Assembly: GCA_020631735.1 (NCBI GenBank)
Contig: CM036162.1
Coordinates: 90,072,401-90,136,400, forward strand
DNA length: 64,000 bases
Direction of reading: 5' to 3'
Origin: Saccharum officinarum
Taxonomy: Eukaryota > Streptophyta > Magnoliopsida > Poales > Poaceae
Part shown: in pieces, positions 48,438 to 59,239 of the stretch
Position numbering within the stretch: the first letter of the stretch is position 1
How the letters are laid out: each line of letters opens with the position of its first letter
Made by a program: the position numbers and the translations under genes
Notes under the pieces: generated by a model
The model's input: the letters and a program-made list of their open reading frames with translations, nothing else
Database searches by the model: none
What the model was told of the DNA's origin: nothing

Positions 48438-49719
48438 CTAGGCGTAGATGATGTTGAGGCTACTTCCGCCGTCCATGAGCACCTTGGTGAGGCGTGTGTT
48501 GGCGATGACGGGATCGACAACAAGCGGGTAGACTCCTGGATTGGGGACGTAGTCAGGATGATCATCACGGTCGAAAGTGATGGCCATCTCAGACCAGTCA
48601 AGGAAGTGGGGGACCGCCATCTCAGACCAGTCAAGGAAGTGGGGAACCGCCATCTGTACAGAGAAAACCTCTCGCCGCTCTCGTTTGCGCTGGCGCGTCG
48701 AGAGGCGGGCCGAGGGTCCTCCATAGATCATGAAGCAGTCGTGGATCTCGGGGAATCCCCCATCCTTGTCGTCACCCTTGGGGTCTTCCTTCTTGTCGTC
48801 CTTCTTGACGCCGACGCCCTCAAAGTACCTGCGGAGCATGTGACAATCTTCGAGGTTATGGTTAGTGGGTCCCTTGTGGTAGGGACACGACTCTTTGAGC
48901 ATTTTGTCAAAGATGCCCCCACCGGGGGGGCCTCGAGGTTTCTTACGTTTGGCAGCAGCGACAAGCTCGTCGGCCGGGCCTCGAGCTTGCCTTGTTGGTT
49001 CTTCTTCTTCCGGTTGTTTCTCTTGGAGCCCCGGGTGGAGCCCGCAGGATCGTCGACCTTTTGTTTCCCTTTATCCTGGTCACCACCAAAGATGGCACCA
49101 ACTGTCTCCTCGTCGGCAGCAAAGTTGGTGACGATGTCCATCAATCTGTTGGCAGTGAGTGGGGTGTTACGGCCCAACTCTCGGACCAACTCCTTGCAGG
49201 TGGTTCCGGAGAGGAAGGCCATAATTACGTCGGAGTCGGTGACGTTGGGGAGCTCGGTACGCTGCCGGGAGAAGCGCCGGATGTAATCCCGAAGGGATTC
49301 ACCCGGTTTCTGCTTGCAACTCCGGAGGTCCCACAAGTTGCCAGGGCACATGTAGGTCCCCTTGAAATTTCCCTCGAACACCCTCATGAGATCGTCCCAG
49401 TCGTGGATCTGTCGAGGTGGGAGATCCTCGAGCCAGGCCCGGGCGGTGTCGGAGAGGAACAGGGGAGTTGTCGAATGATGACCCGGTCGTCGGTGGCCCC
49501 GCCCAGCTGACACGCCAAGCGGAAATCGGCGAGCCAAAGTTCGGGTTTGGTCTCGCCGTTGTACTTGGTGAGTGTCGTGGGAGGGCGAAACCGAGCCGGG
49601 AGCACTGTTTCATGAATAGCCTTACTGAAGACCCGAGGGCCCAGAGGCTCGGGTGAAGGACTATGATCTTCCGAGCTGTCGTAGCGTCTACCCCTGTGCA
49701 CGTGGTAGCCCCGAGCCAT
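48438..49719 (-). pseudogene. Gypsy gag core, zinc-finger region and protease, frameshifted
   Basis: Three minus frames carry one protein. 49719-49384: LPARFRPPTTLTKYNGETKP and WLADFRLACQLGGATDDRVI (retrotransposon gag). 49470-48900: FLSDTARAWLEDLPPRQIHD, KPGESLRDYIRRFSRQRTEL and LVRELGRNTPLTANRLMDIV, then a Lys-rich stretch. 48902-48438: CPYHKGPTNHNLEDCHMLRR and the protease-like LMDGGSSLNIIYA near the end. A 33-bp tandem duplication (48594-48660) repeats MAVPHFLDWSE in frame. Frameshifts near 49460 and 48900 prevent a full product. Confidence 0.88.
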
Positions 49720-49860
49720 GCCATCACCGTGCTTGTGTGTGCGGCGCTCGACGATGTTGCCACGGGTGTCTTGAGGTTCGTGGTCGTTGGCGGTGGACTC
49801 AGGGGTAGGAGCTACCCGGTTTCGCCGGGCAGGCTCAGGATGAACCGAAGCCTCTCTCTC

Positions 49861-50787
49861 CTATCGAGAGGGCTCGACGAGCCGCTCCGAGGCGGGCTCG
49901 CGTCGCCTTGAGGCAGAGCTCTCGGCCTGCTGCATGGGAGCGGTCTCGAGGATTTCTCGGATTTCATCTCGAGCCCGACGGGCGTCGGGGTTCGATGGCT
50001 CGGGCATGTTGCGTAGGAGCATGGCGGTGGCAACGACGTTTTGGCTGGCACAAGCGAAGACCAGGGGGTCGGCCATCCGGTCCTCATCGATGTGATGATT
50101 GATGTCGTGGGCCCTCTCGCGAGCCCTTCCGCCAAGTGCGCATTCCGCGCGCTTACGCTCGAGGGTTTGTTGGAGTAGGTGCAAGTTTTCTCGTTCCTCG
50201 TCAAGCCTGTCCTGCAACTCATGAATCTTCTCGAGCTGCATTCCTTGATCCACGAGGAACTGAGCCTCGTCCTGCTCAGCAGGGAGCTCGACATGAGGTG
50301 GCGTGTGCCTTCCTTCGACTGGCTCTTTGTCCTCCGATTCCGACATGCTTTCAACGTCGATGTTGAAGCATTCGCGGGTCGGATCGTAGGTGTCATCAGC
50401 CGAGTCGGAGTCAGGAGCGCCAAAGTAGTAGTATGACGGGGGAATGTAAGGCCGTTGCAGATTGCGTCCGTGATCGCGACGCTGAGAAGCGGCCACACGG
50501 GGCTCTGTTTCTGGGGTTTCCGTAGAATCCAGATAATCAGAGGCTGGCGTGGATGCAATGAGGTCTAGAGTGGAGCGTAGATGGTGCCCGGGGAGTTCCT
50601 CGTAGGCACTCATGCTAGTGCTTATGGAGGAAGCGTAGGTCCGGGCAACCGAGTCTAGCCCAAGCGGGAATGGTGATGGAGATGTCGCTGTCCGCGCCGG
50701 AATGGTTGATCCAGGCAGTGGTGGTGTCTCACCGGACGGGGGAGCAGCGGAGTTCTTCATCGGCATCATACCCTCAGCTAAGATCAT
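49861..50787 (-). pseudogene. Gypsy gag N-terminal/leader ORF, proximal copy
   Basis: 308-codon minus frame: a Ser/Pro/Asp-rich start (LPGHHLRSTLDLIASTPASD), a likely coiled coil (MQLEKIHELQDRLDEERENL, LHLLQQTLERKRAECA), and NMPEPSNPDARRARDEIREI. It is the leader part of gag, ending in a stop before the gag core frame. The same sequence is repeated upstream (50912-51712 and 53695-53870). Confidence 0.75.
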
Positions 50788-51712
50788 CCTACCTAGACCC
50801 TCAACGAGGAAATCTAGGCTGGTGTCTGGTTGAGAGGCACCGAATCGGGGAATCCCATCACCCTCCGTGAGGCGAAGACGGTGATTGCGCCGGGCTCGTC
50901 GTCATCGGGCGGCTCCTCGAGGAGTTCTCAGATTTCATCTCGAGCCCGACGGGCATCGGGGTTCGATGGCTCGGGCATGTTGCGGAGGAGCATGGCGGCG
51001 GCAACGACGTTTTGGCTGGCTCAAGCGAAGACCGGGGGTCGGCCATCCGGTCCTCATCGATGTGACGGTTGATGTCGTGGGCCCTCTCGCGAGCCCTTTC
51101 GCCAAGTGCGCATTCCGCGCGCTTACGCTCGAGGGTTTGTTGGAGTAGGTGCAAGTTTTCTCGTTCCTCGTCAAGCCTGTCCTGCAACTCACGAATCTTC
51201 TCGAGCTGCATTCCTTGATCCACGAGGAACTGAGCCTCGTCCTGCTCAGCAGGGAGCTCGACATGAGGTGGCGTGTGCCTTCCTTCGACTGGCTCTTTGT
51301 CCTCCGATTCCGACGTGCTTTCAACGTCGATGTTGAAGCATTCACGGGTCGAATCGTAGGTGTCATCGGCCGAGTCGGAGTCAGGAGCGCCAAAGTAGTA
51401 GTATGACGGGGGAATGTGAGGCCGTTGCAGATTGCGTCCGTGATCGCGACGCTGAGAAGCGGCCACACGGGGCTCTGTTTCTGGGGTTTCCGTAGAATCC
51501 AGATAATCAGAGGCTGGCGTGGATGCAATGAGGTCTAGAGTGGAGCGTAGATGGTGCCCGGGGAGTTCCTCGTAGGCACTCATGCTAGTGCTTATGGAGG
51601 AAGCGTAGGTCCGGGCAACCGAGTCTAGCCCAAGCGGGAATGGTGATGGAGATGTCGCTGTCTGCGCCGGAATGGTTGATCCGGACAGTGGTGGTGTCTC
51701 ACCGGACGGGGT

Positions 51713-53694
51713 GAAAGGTCTTGATGGCTAGAGGGGGGGTGAATAGCCTATTAAAATTTTCTACAAAGATAAGCTAAACAAGTTTATCAATAAAACAAAT
51801 AGCGAGATGCGAGTTTTGCTTAGCCTACGGGGTGTTTGCAAGCCACCTAACCAATTCACAATTCTAGTAATTGCACTCAACCGCACAAGTCAAACCGAGA
51901 AGGAAACTACAACTAGCAAGCTACACAAAGAAGCTACTCTAGCAAAGCTAACTCGCTAGCAAAGATAACTAAGAAAATGATACATGAGAGAGTTAGGAGG
52001 GTATCACCGAGGGGCGAAGTATTGAGCCAACCAATCAATATGATCAAGAGATGAATACCACAATATACAACCACCGGATCGATCAAACACAATAAGAATG
52101 ATGGCACGAAGATTTATCCTGAGGTTCACGTGCTTGCCGGCACGCTAGTCCCCGTTGTGTCCCTCTTCACCACGTGGTTCGGTGGCTAATCGGTCACACA
52201 TCGAGCCTCTCAAAAGACGCCACAAGAGCCTACCAAATGGCAAAAGGTTGCAATGACACGAAGTAATTTACTAATGTTGCCTTTGGCGCTTCGCCGAGGT
52301 AGGCACAAACCCTCACAATCACCGGAGGTGGCTAAAAACAATCACCAACTCTTGCCAACGCCTCCAAGCTGCTCCAAGCCGTCTAGGTGGCAGCAACCAC
52401 CAAGAGAAACAAGAATCCCGCAGCAAATCAACCACCAAGTGTCAACTAGATGCAATCTCACAATGCAAATGCACTTGGATCACTCAATCTCACTTCGAAT
52501 ATGCAAAGAAGCAAGAGAGATGAGTGGGAGGGGAGTTGCTTAGCTCAAAGTGCTCACAAGTATGTCAAATGTTCGAGAGAGAGAGCCTTGAGCCGGCCAA
52601 CGAGTATTTATAGACGTACCCCTTCGAATATAGCCGTTAGAAACTTAAACAGCCGAAATCGGGCTGACCGGACGCGCTGGTCCAACTGACCGGACGCGCC
52701 GGTCGCCCAACGGCTAACTCGTGAAGTACTGACCGGACGCGCTGGTCCAAACGACCGGACGCGCTGGTCGCCCAATGGCTAACTGCGAAGCAACGACCGG
52801 ACGCGCTGGTCCAACTGACCGGACGCGCCGGGAACGACCGGACGCGCTGGTCCCGTGAAGGACCGGACGCGCTGGTCGCCTGAGCAGCGCTCAACGAAAT
52901 AGTGACCGGACGCGCTGAAGTAGATGACCGGACGCGACAGTGCCAGCGTCCGGTTAGAGTCCAGTAAGCTCCCTGGACGACCGGACGCGTCCGATCATCA
53001 GTGACCGAACGCGCCTCGCGTCCGATCATCGAACTGAAAAATACACAGACACTGAACACTGACCGGACGCGTCCGGTCATGCAAGGACCGCGTCTGGTTC
53101 AGCGTCCGGTCACCTCTGTGACCTCCGTTCGCCTCCGTTTCTTTTCCGTACTTCCGGCGTAGTGGAAAATAATCGTTTCAACTTCTCGAAAACGCCTGAA
53201 TCCCGCGCTCGCAAGCTCGGCGGGAGGGAGAGAGAAACCCAAACCTCTCTACCGCTCAAACTCCACCGCCATCGCAAATGTGCTAACATCACCAAGTGAT
53301 CTCGTCATGTGTGAGTGCGTTAGCATTTTCACAATCATTTTTCGAGGCGATATTAGTTCTATCCAAATGCATATGATCATGAAATGCACATCTAGAGGCA
53401 CTTAGGAGTTCAATAGCCGCGTCATTCCCCTCTTTATAGTATGGCTATCTATCCTATAATGTAACCACACCCACTAGGTATCTTAGTTACTAAAACACAA
53501 CCCTTAAGCATATAACTTTGCCTTGATCACGTAGGGTTGCGTCCAAATCCAAGTGTGGCCATCATGATCACCATGTCCATCTTGCCACCAACCTTGGAAT
53601 GTACTAATCCTCATATGCTACATACAACTTAGGCATAGGATTAGTACTTAGGTATTGTCACTAATTACCAACACCAAACATAGGACTTTCACGG
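51713..53694 (-). mobile_element. Solo copia LTR inserted in the gypsy leader
   Basis: Plus-strand ends TGAAAGGTCTTGATGGC and CATAGGACTTTCA. A CGGGG duplication flanks it (51708-51712 and 53695-53699). The uninterrupted sister copy at about 50740 (CGGACGGGGGAGCAGCGG) shows the empty site. It is 1982 bp, of the same family type as the LTR at 17664-22009, with a TATA-like TCTATAAATACTCG on the minus strand near 52602-52616. Confidence 0.95.
52660..53115. repeat. GACCGGACGCG motif cluster, third LTR
   Basis: More than ten GACCGGACGCG-type motifs with CTGGTC or CCGGTC spacers, including the perfect palindrome GACCGGACGCGTCCGGTC at 53061-53078 and the pair GACGCGACAGTGCCAGCGTC near 52935. Confidence 0.92.
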
Positions 53695-53870
53695 GGAGCA
53701 GCGGAGTTCTTCATCGGCATCATACCCTCAGCTAAGATCATCCTACCTAGACCCTCAACGAGGAAATCTAGGCTGGTGTCTGGTTGAGAGGCGCCGAATC
53801 GGGGAATCCATCACCCTCCGTGAGGCGAAGACGGTGGTTGCGCCGGGCTCGTCGTCGTCGGGCGGCTCGT

Positions 53871-54105
53871 GCCTGCCTGGAGCGACGGTACCGGCGGATC
53901 GCTCCCCTAGGCTAGGAGAGCTCGTAATCCTCGTCGGTTGGGTGCCTGGGCGGGAGGAGGACCATATCGTAGCCATAGCCAAGCGACATAAACTCCAGAC
54001 TCCCGAACCAGATCACCATGGCCAACGGGATAGGGCGTTCGGGATCAACCATCCAGGAAGAAAGGCGGGAAAGCGACGTTGGCACGCAGCGATCCCCTAC
54101 CTAGC
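53871..54105 (-). other. Gypsy 5' untranslated leader
   Basis: Unduplicated leader between the primer-binding region and the duplicated gag leader. No gene. Confidence 0.5.
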
Positions 54106-54113
54106 GCGCCAAC
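54094..54113 (-). other. Probable primer-binding site of the gypsy element
   Basis: Directly inside the LTR, the minus strand reads GTTGGCGCGCTAGGTAGGGG. TGGCG after the LTR is the expected complement of a tRNA 3' CCA end. Which tRNA was not determined. Confidence 0.6.
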
Positions 54114-55187
54114 TGTCGGTGTCCGTTTCGAGGGGGTCCTAAACCGACTAGTAAATGTTGCGTGTCCCTATCCTGGATGGTGATGCAAGGAGAACACACG
54201 GGGGTTTATCCTGGTTCGGGCCGAAGAAGGCCTACGTCCAGCGGAGGGAGAGAGTTTTGTATTTTCTTGCACCGAGGTGCTTGTGTAGGGGTTACAAGCT
54301 TGCGAGAGAGGGCAATGAGCCCAAGTCTCAAAGAGAGGAAAAAAGTATTAAGGATGATTGCTTGAGATGTTGATCTCTATCTTGTGTCTTGCCTGTTGTC
54401 TGTTTGTCTTCGTAGGGTCCTGGCCTACCCTTTTTATAGGGTCGGAGGAGGCTAGGGTACCGGGAAGCCTTGAGACGATATTTTGTCGATCCCTATTGAG
54501 GTGACTGTTGCGACGTGCCCTAGAAATGGTCGCCGTCCCTAGACACGATGGTGACGTCAGGGATGAGATGACGAAATGACCCGGAGCACCGTGCCATGCC
54601 GGCCTTCCCTCCCTATCAAACTGTGCTGGGCGTCGAGGCCGGGTCGAGGCCGGGTCGAGGTCGAACGGATAAGGCCGAATCCCCGAGATTGTGGAATACG
54701 GGTCTTGTCGTATCCTCCCTCGAGGGTGATCGTCGGTAAAACAGTGTACGGTAAGGTGTGTATAGTGATAGCTTTCACCTCCCATCCCGGGATGGGCAGT
54801 AAAACAGTGAAGGCTGACACCGGCATTGCTCACCGTCGATCCTGGTTGCGACCATATCAATTGGTGGTAGTAGGTAATCTCATTAAATGCTCTGACTTTT
54901 GTCCTGGGGTAGGTGAAGTGAGGGGGTCGAGCGCCCGACCCGGGGTCACGCGAGTCAGAGATTTTTCCGTTGGGCCTCATGCAAGTCGGAGTGTGGTCAA
55001 GGCGTTCACGTCGAGGGTGCCTCGTACGAGTCGGAGCCGGAGCGCGGTCGAGGCGCTCCGTCGAGCCGGCCTCGTACGAGACGGACCTGACGTGCGGTTT
55101 TGAGGTGGGCTGCGTTTTACTGTGGCTTAATCGTTTTGTTTTTTTATTATCGATGATGTGGGTACCCCCATACTGTTGGTACCGACA
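54114..55187 (-). repeat. LTR of the gypsy element
   Basis: Plus-strand ends TGTCGGTGTCCG and GGTACCGACA (TG...CA), 1074 bp. On the minus strand GACCCTATAAAAAGGG (54430-54445) is the likely promoter. Shares end sequences and block order with the solo LTR at 13194-14320. The external flank is CAGCT (55188-55192); the partner duplication is missing because the other end is deleted. Confidence 0.9.
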
Positions 55188-55199
55188 CAGCTGTTGATG

Positions 55200-55375
55200 T
55201 ATTATTTCAGGAACTCTTTCAAGGTAAAGCGAAAGATTTCAATGTTGAAAAGGCTTTATCCGCCGGTGTGTTTGAGGGACTTCGATGGAGCTATATCCAT
55301 GTTTTCACATGGGTTCGATGCTCTTCATGATTTCTATGCTGAAATAGCACAAGGCTGTCAGTTGCCCATGTAAAA
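55200..55375 (+). other. Possible orphan exon next to the gypsy LTR
   Basis: TGTATTATTTCAG could be an acceptor, followed by open frames such as RDFDGAISMFSHGFDALHDF or, in another frame, FNVEKALSAGVFEGLRWSYI. Neither is recognised and no donor or partner exon is clear. It may be remains of a gene cut by the gypsy insertion. Confidence 0.2.
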
Positions 55376-55559
55376 ATACCTCTACTTTTTATACATGTAT
55401 AGTTTTCAACACTATAAGCAATACTAGAGCTTAGCTAACTTGTTTTGCATATTGTAGTAATTCCATTGTCTTGATATCAAAAGTTAATGAGCGTTAACAT
55501 CAATCTGAAATTTAGTGCATGCATTGTATGAAAACACCATCTTTTCTGTTATCTAACGA

Positions 55560-56086
55560 CCTGTTTGGTTAGAGGTGTTAAAGTTTAACAAACATCATAG
55601 CACTTTCGTCTTATTTGACAAAAAGTTTCCAATTTTAGACTAATTAGGCTTAATAGATTCGCCTCGTAAATTACTCATAATCTGTGCCGATATGCATACA
55701 ATTAGTCTACATTTAGTACTCCATGCATTTACCGTAATATTGATATGATGTGAGTTAAACTTTAACATTCATGAACGTCTAATTTGATATTATGTTGTAC
55801 TGGAGATGTGATGAGTGATGATGGCCGCTTCTGCCGCCAGCTGCCCACAGTTCAGGCGGTGATTTGGTTCATGAATGTTAAAGTTTAACTCACATCGCAT
55901 TAATGTTGCGGCAAATGTATGAAGTACTAAATGTAGACTAATTACATGCATATCGGCACAGATTAAGAGTAATTTACGAGACGAATCTATTAAGCCTAAT
56001 TAGTCCAAAATTAAAAGCTTTTATCAAATAAGACGAAAGTGCTACAGTATTTGTTAAACTTTAACATTTGTAACGAAACAGACCCT
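55560..56086. repeat. Fold-back element with two ~230-bp inverted arms
   Basis: The left arm (55560 to about 55790) and right arm (about 55860-56086) are near reverse complements: GTTAAAGTTTAAC, TTAATAGATTCGCCTCGTAA / TTACGAGACGAATCTATTAA, and TGAGTTAAACTTTAACATTC / GAATGTTAAAGTTTAACTCA. The spacer is about 70 bp. CGA flanks both sides. Each arm also resembles the MITE family (CATTTAGTACTCCATGCA, GACTAATTAGGCTTAA). It could fold into one long hairpin. Confidence 0.88.
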
Positions 56087-56940
56087 CGATATTAGAAAAC
56101 CCTTTCACAAGCCTAGTAGACTACAATATGTGGTAATATATGCTGTAGCTGTTGACTCATGTTATTAGCTACACATGTGGCTTAGTGATTGGTGCTCTCA
56201 CTGAGAATTTGGTGTGATGAACACAGTAACTATTGCCACTAGATAATGTGGTTTTATCCTGAAATGGCATGGATATCCTGAAATGTGGTTTTATCCTGAA
56301 TTTGTTGTAACTATTGCCACTATTTCTTTGCAATTGGATTTCCTGGTGCAGTGTTGCTTCAGTTAATTGAATTGAATATGGTCCTCCTGACTTATATAAA
56401 TATACTATTCTGTAGTGGCTAAAATCATAGATTTTTGCTCCGAATCACAAAATGGCAATTAACGGAAAAGAATTTGTACAGTTTCATTTTGTTATTCCAC
56501 TTCTTGTTAATAGACAATGTGCCAGACTAGTAGGTTAAAATTTCTTGAAGACCAAAATTTCTAGTTAAGATGGCTAAACTTCATGATTCATGAAGATCTT
56601 GTGACATCGAATATCTTTTAGGTGTCCATACAGTACCCAAATCCGTTTACAATTGCCGCTTACACTGTAGTCATGTGAGGGCTGCAACGGCGACGTCTTT
56701 GAACCTATCTTTTGTCTTATGCATATCTAAGAAAATGAAAATGCCTATCTTATAAAAGTGTACATTTAATACATGTATAAAAGTGGACATTTTGCTAAGG
56801 AAATAATCATCTTCACATTATGTTTTGACTTTTGAAGACAAAACAAGAAACGGAGATGCAAGAAGGGTTGGAAGGGCTACGAAGTACCTTGCAATCTGAA
56901 CGACAAAGTTCCGAAGAAGTAAAAAAAATGAGTTTAATAA
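56087..56940. other. AT-rich DNA, no clear gene
   Basis: A short exon-like segment at about 56832-56930 reads KQETEMQEGLEGLRSTLQSE in the plus frame but has no recognised domain. Confidence 0.3.
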
Positions 56941-56944
56941 GCTA

Positions 56945-57660
56945 TAATGAATACAATGAAAAAACAATGACGTACTTACTTAATCATTGAGATAAATAAA
57001 AAGAAGTGAAAATACGTGGGAGATATTATGCAAATAGTGCGAAGAGGGTTCTCGCCCAAGCACATTGTTTTGGAAAAGTTTTATAATTCTTGTGTCAGGC
57101 CCGAATTATATGATCATCAGACTGCATGTATGGTCAGCCAGTAGACTGGTGAAGCAGTGCGAAGAGGGTTTATGTACTTAGAAAGGCGTGTGAAAGATAT
57201 ACATGAAATAAATCAAGAAATGGGTAGAATAAAAAGTGTTGCGGATGTTGGAAACAGTAATTATGAAAAACATATAATGGGTGAAATAAATGAAAAACAA
57301 TGATGTACTTACTTAATCATTGAAATAAATAAAAAAGAAGTGAAAATGTGTGAAGAGATATTGCAAATAGTGCGAAGAGGGTTCTGAAAGATATCGGCCA
57401 AGCACCTTGTTTCTAAAAAGTTTATAATTCCTTGTGAAGCCCAAACTATCATCAGATTACATGTATGATCAGCCAACAGACGGGCGAAGTAGTGCGAAGA
57501 GGATTTATGCACTTAGAAAGGTGTGTGAAAGATGTACATGGAATAAATCAAGAAATGAGTACGATAAAAAGTTTGCGGTTGTTGGAAACAGTAATTATGA
57601 AAAATATATAATGGGTGAAATAAATAAAAAAAACATGATATACTTACTCAATCATTGAGA
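56945..57660. repeat. ~336-bp tandem duplication plus partial third copy
   Basis: GTACTTACTTAATCATTGA recurs at about 56971 and 57307 (and a diverged version at 57641). GTGCGAAGAGGGTTCT, GCACTTAGAAAGG-type and GTTGGAAACAGTAATTATGA recur with the same spacing. Copies have small indels and no shared long frame. Confidence 0.85.
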
Positions 57661-58312
57661 AATGTAAATAAATAAAGATTAGTAAAAGCGGATGAAGAAC
57701 ACGGAGAAAAGTAAAAAAAATGAGTTAACAAAAAAAATAATTGGTGCAAGCCCGGATAGCAATAACTCAACAGCAGCAAGTGGGTTAGTGATTGTATTAG
57801 TCGAATATAGGAACGGATTATTTTTGTTCCTTCATATAGTGTTTTGTGACAATATATTGTTTGTAACAAAAGTCTAGAATATTAAGGCTGGAACCAACAT
57901 AGTACTGTGCATGCTGAAAATAAAGCTAAAATATTTATATAGGAGTAAGCTATTAAAAAGGCATATTGTAAATGCTGTGGGAATAAGCAGTTAGAAATAA
58001 CAAAAAAAGAAAAAAAAAGTACGTCAAATGAAAAAATTAAAATAGAATAAAAGATCAGTGTTCGATTGGTAATAGAAGATTGAGAATATTTATATGTGTA
58101 CTAAGCTGTTACCAAAGGAGGTGTGATGCTGTGAGCAGTTGCTGACAGAAGTGTGTGGCAGCACATGGGTGGGTGGGCCAGCAGCGCAAGGGTGGGCGGC
58201 AGCACACGTTGAAAAAAGAAAATACAAGCAGAATACGGTGGAAAAAGAAAGTTAGCACAAGTGAATACGAGGAGAGAGAAGGTTGTCACAGATCTCGAGA
58301 ACAGCTCAGCAT
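57661..58312. other. AT-rich DNA, no gene seen
   Basis: Only short open frames (60-70 codons). GGTGGGTGGGCCAGCAGCGC and GGGTGGGCGGCAGCACA around 58166-58206 form a small local repeat. Confidence 0.35.
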
Positions 58313-58455
58313 GTACTACCCGTTCTAGAAAGAATGCAATTCAAGTTTGACCAACTATAGATAAAAAAATATTAATATTTATAATACCAAATAAATACTA
58401 TTAGATTAATTACGAAATGTTTTTATAATAAATTAATTTAAAGCTATAAATGTGA
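58313..58455. mobile_element. Partial Stowaway-type MITE
   Basis: Begins TACTACCCGTTCTAGAAAGA followed by ATGCAATTCAAG, the usual left end of Stowaway elements. The opposite inverted end is not present. Confidence 0.5.
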
Positions 58456-58456
58456 A

Positions 58457-58724
58457 TACTCCATCCGTCTAAAAAAATATGTAAATCTTTTTATTGTTTG
58501 ACGAGGAGTCAACAGAATCTTAAGTTTGACTAAGTTCTAAAAGATATTATCTACATTTATATCTTCAATTAGGTTTATTATGAAAATATATTCTATAATT
58601 AATCTAATGATACTTATTACGTATTATGAACATTAATACTTTGTCATATATATTCAGTCAAAATTAAGAATATTTGACTTCTCAGAAAACGAGATTTACA
58701 TATTTTCTTAGACGGAAGAAGTAT
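58457..58724. mobile_element. Stowaway MITE
   Basis: Ends TACTCCATCCGTCTAAAAAA and CTTAGACGGAAGAAGTA are inverted repeats with TA at the borders. The AT-rich interior contains AAGTTTGACTAAGTTCTA and no coding frame. Tc1/Mariner-derived, non-autonomous. Confidence 0.85.
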
Positions 58725-59000
58725 TATTCACTAGAATTTGATTAAATATGAGCTAACTCTTCCCACCACGCAACCCATAGTTGCATCGACGGAGCCCGTG
58801 CATGCCGCGAGACATTTTTCGGAGTGCGGCCTCCAGACGGCATCCGATGCCCACCTCGAGGCCACGTCAAGGCACCCAATAGGAGCACGGCACTCACCCT
58901 CAGGCTCAGCCAATAGGAGGCCATGGTTTGGATGGTATGGATCATTGATGTAGCCAAATGTGTTTGTTTAACAGACTTAAAACGCATTTTTGCATAGTTA
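58725..59000. other. Short GC-richer segment, no gene seen
   Basis: Open frames on both strands of 60-81 codons with no domain. Confidence 0.35.
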
Positions 59001-59239
59001 GGTCTTGTTCACTTTGCAAAAAATTTAAACCCGATAAATAGTACCATTTTTCTTATTTAACAAATATTGTCCAATCGTGACCAACTAGGCTCAAAAGATT
59101 CATCTCGTGATTTTCCAATAAAACTGTATAATTAGTTATTTTTTTTACCTACATTTAATACCCCATGCAAGCCGCTAAAAATGGATGTGATGGAGAAAGA
59201 GTGAAAAATTTGGAATTTGGATGACATCTAAACAAGACC
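59001..59239. mobile_element. MITE copy K
   Basis: Ends GGTCTTGTTCACTTTG / CATCTAAACAAGACC with TTA on both sides (58998-59000 and 59240-59242), the target preference of PIF/Harbinger. The interior has AGGCTCAAAAGATTCATCTC and TACATTTAATACCCCATGC. Confidence 0.85.

Larger units (their letters stand above)
49940..53870 (-). repeat. 0.97-kb tandem duplication in the gypsy gag leader
   Basis: Copy 1 spans about 49940-50911; copy 2 spans 50912-51712 and, after the copia solo LTR, 53695-53870. GCATTCCGCGCGCTTACGCT lies at about 50139 and 51109, an offset of 970. By eye, about 17 differences occur in roughly 780 bp. Copy 2 keeps a 241-codon frame (51583-50858). Confidence 0.9.
42830..55187 (-). 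mobile_element. Tat-type Ty3/gypsy retrotransposon, one LTR, decayed
   Basis: On the minus strand: LTR (55187-54114), primer-binding region, duplicated leader/gag (53870-49940), gag core, protease, reverse transcriptase, RNase H, a second RNase H, integrase (to 44710), an untranslated tail with repeats, and a plus-strand antisense ORF (42936-44012). No second LTR is found before unrelated DNA near 42.8 kb, so that end is deleted. RT before integrase fixes gypsy. The paired RNase H domains and antisense ORF fit the Tat lineage (Grande/RIRE2/Retand-like) from general knowledge. A copia solo LTR sits inside it. Many stops and frameshifts mean it is not autonomous. Confidence 0.9.
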
